From assembly GCA_012727835.1 (NCBI GenBank), contig JAAYGE010000169.1, forward strand, positions 1 through 17,266: a DNA stretch of 17,266 bases, read 5' to 3'. Of this stretch, positions 15,298 through 17,266 are shown one piece after another (positions within the stretch are counted from its first letter, which is position 1; each line of letters opens with the position of its first letter). The translations under genes were made by a program, and so were the position numbers. This DNA is from Bacillota bacterium (GTDB lineage Bacteria; Bacillota_H; UBA994; UBA5500). Below the pieces are notes generated by a model. That model saw only the letters and a list, made by a program, of their open reading frames with translations. It had not been told where the DNA came from and searched no databases.

Positions 15298-15327
15298 CTA
15301 GTTGCAATAACATTAGGGGGACTTGTC

Positions 15328-16650
15328 TTGAAAGTTGGAATGATAACCCTTGGCTGTGCCAAGAATACAGTCGATACAGAAATTATGTTGGCCAATTTGA
15401 AAGCCCATGGCTATGAATTTACCGATAACCCGGAGGAAGCGCATATCCTGGTAATTAACACCTGTGGCTTTATCCAGGCTGCTAAGGAAGAGTCGATTGA
15501 CACTATTTTAGAAATGGCGGTCTGGAAAGAGCAGGGCGTCTGTCGGTTGCTAATAGTAACCGGCTGCTTAAGCCAGCGTTATGGTGAGGAGATTTTGGCG
15601 GAAATGCCAGAAGTAGATGCGGTCTTAGGGACCGGCCAGTTGGATAAGCTGGTGCATGTCATCGAGGAAGCCCTTGACGGCCGCCGGGTTTGCGCCATTT
15701 CCCAACCGGCTTTCGACTATGATAATTCCATTGGGCGTCTTCGGGTAACTCCCCGTTATAGTGCCTATTTGAAAATAGCTGAAGGTTGCGATCACCGTTG
15801 TGCCTATTGTGCTATTCCCCTCATTCGGGGGAACTACCGCAGTCGTAGTCAGGAGAGCATCGTCAGGGAAGTAGAAAACTTGGCGAGAGAAGGAGTGCTG
15901 GAAATCAACATTATTGCCCAGGACGTTACTCGTTATGGGCTGGACCGTTATGGCCGTTATGCCTTACCCGAATTGCTGCGGAAAATACTGCAGATAGAGG
16001 GCCCGGCTTGGCTGCGCCTCCTGTATGCTTATCCCACCAACTTTACTCCCGAATTGATTGAGCTTATGGCTAATGAATCGCGGCTTTTGGAATACGTGGA
16101 CTTGCCATTACAACATATCAGTCCCCGTATTCTTAAAGCAATGCGGCGGCCGGATAACCCAGAGCAAATCAGACGCTTGCTCTATGCTTTACGGGAGGCA
16201 ATGCCACAGATTACGTTGCGTACTACTTTTATCGTTGGTTTCCCGGGCGAGACGGAGCAGGATGTGGAGCTCTTGGCAGAATTTATGCGGGAAATACAGT
16301 TTGATCATGTAGGTGTATTTACCTATTCCCGCGAGGAAGGTACGGCGGCAGCTGCTATGCCGGACCAAATTCCCCCAGCAATTAGTCAGGAAAGACGAGA
16401 TTATCTCATGTCAATTCAGGCACCTATTTCTTTAGCTCGCAATGAGCGCTATGTGGGACAAACTATCGAGGTTTTAGTGGAAGAGGATTGGCCCGATGGC
16501 CAGGGGGTCATCGGTAGGGGGCGTAAAGATGCACCGGAGGTGGATGGTCTAGTATACGTTCGTGACAGTCAAGCTCGTCCAGGACAAATTATCCTGGCTG
16601 AGATTGAACAAGCTCTTGACTATGATTTAGTGGGGGTGGCCCGGGCATGA
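15328..16650 (+). CDS. rimO: Ribosomal protein S12 methylthiotransferase
   Basis: RimO is a radical-SAM enzyme that adds a methylthio group to a conserved aspartate of ribosomal protein S12. The 440 residues contain an N-terminal UPF0004 domain whose cysteines C10 (GCAKNTVDTE), C46 (NTCGF) and C80 (VTGC) bind one Fe-S cluster. The SAM cluster is C154-x3-C158-x2-C161 in AEGCDHRCAYCAIP. AQDVTRYG (197-204) and YAYPT (233-237) are RimO-type signatures that separate it from MiaB. A TRAM domain closes the protein (about 371-436). I place the start at TTG 15328, 7 nt after AGGGGG (15315-15320); this gives MKVGMITLGC, the usual RimO beginning. The frame is open upstream to 15205, but that part runs through the hairpin and has no Shine-Dalgarno or family likeness. 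Confidence 0.95.
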   Translation: MKVGMITLGCAKNTVDTEIMLANLKAHGYEFTDNPEEAHILVINTCGFIQAAKEESIDTILEMAVWKEQGVCRLLIVTGCLSQRYGEEILAEMPEVDAVLGTGQLDKLVHVIEEALDGRRVCAISQPAFDYDNSIGRLRVTPRYSAYLKIAEGCDHRCAYCAIPLIRGNYRSRSQESIVREVENLAREGVLEINIIAQDVTRYGLDRYGRYALPELLRKILQIEGPAWLRLLYAYPTNFTPELIELMANESRLLEYVDLPLQHISPRILKAMRRPDNPEQIRRLLYALREAMPQITLRTTFIVGFPGETEQDVELLAEFMREIQFDHVGVFTYSREEGTAAAAMPDQIPPAISQERRDYLMSIQAPISLARNERYVGQTIEVLVEEDWPDGQGVIGRGRKDAPEVDGLVYVRDSQARPGQIILAEIEQALDYDLVGVARA

Positions 16651-17186
16651 GTTTGGCTAACAGAATCACCATAGCGCGCATCTTGCTGGTGCCTTTATTC
16701 TTGTATTTTGTTTTGGAGAACATCCCGTATGGCACCTATATAGCTGCCGGTATCTTTATTATTGCCGCCAGTACCGATGGCTTGGATGGCTATCTGGCCC
16801 GCAAGCGTAAGGAAGTAACTAATCTGGGCAAGCTATTGGATCCGTTGGCCGATAAGCTGTTGATAACGGCCGCCCTTGTTTCTTTAGTGGAAGCGGGGGT
16901 TTTGCCCGCCTGGGTTGCGATTATTATTATCTCCCGAGAATTGGCAGTTACCGGGTTAAGGGCTTTGGCAGCGGCGGAAGGGGTGGTTATTCAGGCCAGC
17001 CGGATAGCCAAATTAAAGACTTTGTCGCAAATCGTGGCTATTGTAGGCCTATTAATAGATAATTATCCCTTTTCCTTAATTGGCTTTCCCTTTACCGATA
17101 TTGCCGTTTGGGTGGCCATAGTGCTTACCGTGTGGTCGGGAATAGAATATTTGATGTGTGCGGGGAAATATCTGCGCTGGCATTAA
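16647..17186 (+). CDS. pgsA: CDP-diacylglycerol--glycerol-3-phosphate 3-phosphatidyltransferase
   Basis: PgsA transfers the phosphatidyl group from CDP-diacylglycerol to glycerol-3-phosphate at the membrane, the committed step to phosphatidylglycerol and cardiolipin. The 179 residues hold several membrane segments and the full CDP-alcohol phosphotransferase motif: D44-x2-D47-G48-x2-A51-R52-x8-G61-x3-D65-x3-D69. The start MSLANRITIARILLVP is typical of PgsA. The ATG overlaps the rimO stop (ATGA at 16647-16650), and its ribosome-binding site GGGGGTGG (16632-16639) lies inside rimO, so the two are co-translated. pgsA also lies near ymfM in B. subtilis. The terminator that follows ends the operon. 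Confidence 0.96.
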   Translation: MSLANRITIARILLVPLFLYFVLENIPYGTYIAAGIFIIAASTDGLDGYLARKRKEVTNLGKLLDPLADKLLITAALVSLVEAGVLPAWVAIIIISRELAVTGLRALAAAEGVVIQASRIAKLKTLSQIVAIVGLLIDNYPFSLIGFPFTDIAVWVAIVLTVWSGIEYLMCAGKYLRWH

Positions 17187-17188
17187 GC

Positions 17189-17219
17189 AAGAGGCGATTA
17201 TCGCCTCTTAATTTTTTTT
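17189..17219 (+). terminator. Intrinsic terminator after pgsA
   Basis: AAGAGGCGA (17189-17197) and TCGCCTCTT (17201-17209) form a perfect 9-bp stem with a 3-nt loop. Eight Ts run from 17212 to 17219. Confidence 0.96.
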
Positions 17220-17258
17220 CTAAGGGAAATACCTTCCACACAAAAACTCTTCTGACTG

Positions 17259-17266
17259 TGCTATAA
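17259..17266 (+). promoter_or_regulatory. Possible extended -10 promoter cut by the window edge
   Basis: TG-c-TATAA (17259-17266) ends at the window edge, with TG again just upstream (TGTGcTATAA). It would serve the next gene to the right, which is not visible. The 39 bases between it and the pgsA terminator hold nothing else I can identify. Confidence 0.35.

Noticed and set aside
15205..15327. N-terminal extension of rimO by 41 residues
   Set aside because: It runs through the hairpin, lacks a ribosome-binding site and does not resemble any RimO N-terminus. TTG 15328 has a well-placed AGGGGG.
1..17266. Mobile element, prophage, CRISPR, tRNA or defence system
   Set aside because: Almost all of the window is conserved single-strand gene order with recognisable products. 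I saw no repeats of array type, transposase motifs, integrase sites or tRNA-like folds.

Overview
The window is a conserved housekeeping and sporulation stretch from an endospore-forming Firmicute. All genes lie on the + strand. Dipicolinate synthase (dpaA, dpaB), a Spo0E-like peptide, a SpoIIIE/FtsK translocase, a YlxY-type deacetylase and YlmC/YmxH point to a spore former. The order rpsO-pnp-ylxY-pepR-ymxH-dpaAB-dapG-dapA-tepA-ylzJ-spoIIIE-ymfM/rodZ-pgsA is the Bacillus subtilis order. The presence of rimO and the lack of asd and rnjB suggest a clostridial (Peptococcaceae-like) lineage rather than Bacillus. I cannot name a genus.

Layout. Positions 2-97 are the tail of ribF. Two small ORFs (198-404 and 407-628) follow, the second resembling DUF4258. 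Then come rpsO with its terminator and pnp with a promoter and terminator. The next block holds ylxY, a deacetylase-like protein that has lost most catalytic residues, with a sigma-E-like promoter, and then pepR (M16 peptidase), a Spo0E-like ORF with a terminator, and ymxH with a terminator. A sigma-K-like promoter precedes dpaA-dpaB-dapG-dapA, which ends at a strong terminator. tepA-ylzJ form a short unit with their own terminator. uppP starts from an extended -10 promoter and runs into spoIIIE and a rodZ-like gene. After a hairpin come rimO and pgsA, joined by an ATGA overlap and ended by a strong terminator.

How the genes work together. DapG and DapA make the dihydrodipicolinate precursor, which DpaA and DpaB oxidise to dipicolinic acid for the spore core. 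SpoIIIE pumps DNA into the forespore. RpsO and PNPase serve translation and RNA turnover. RimO modifies ribosomal protein S12. UppP and PgsA feed cell-wall carrier and phospholipid metabolism.

Several starts were moved inward from the longest possible ORF because a well-spaced Shine-Dalgarno sequence supports a later codon: pepR 4338, dapG 7810, dapA 9043, uppP TTG 11174, spoIIIE 12000, rodZ-like GTG 14274 and rimO TTG 15328. I found no tRNA, rRNA, CRISPR, insertion sequence or prophage signal, and no gene-free stretch over 300 bases. Nothing here is convincingly a new system. The least explained parts are the two small ORFs before rpsO, the degenerate deacetylase and the odd start of the Spo0E-like ORF.
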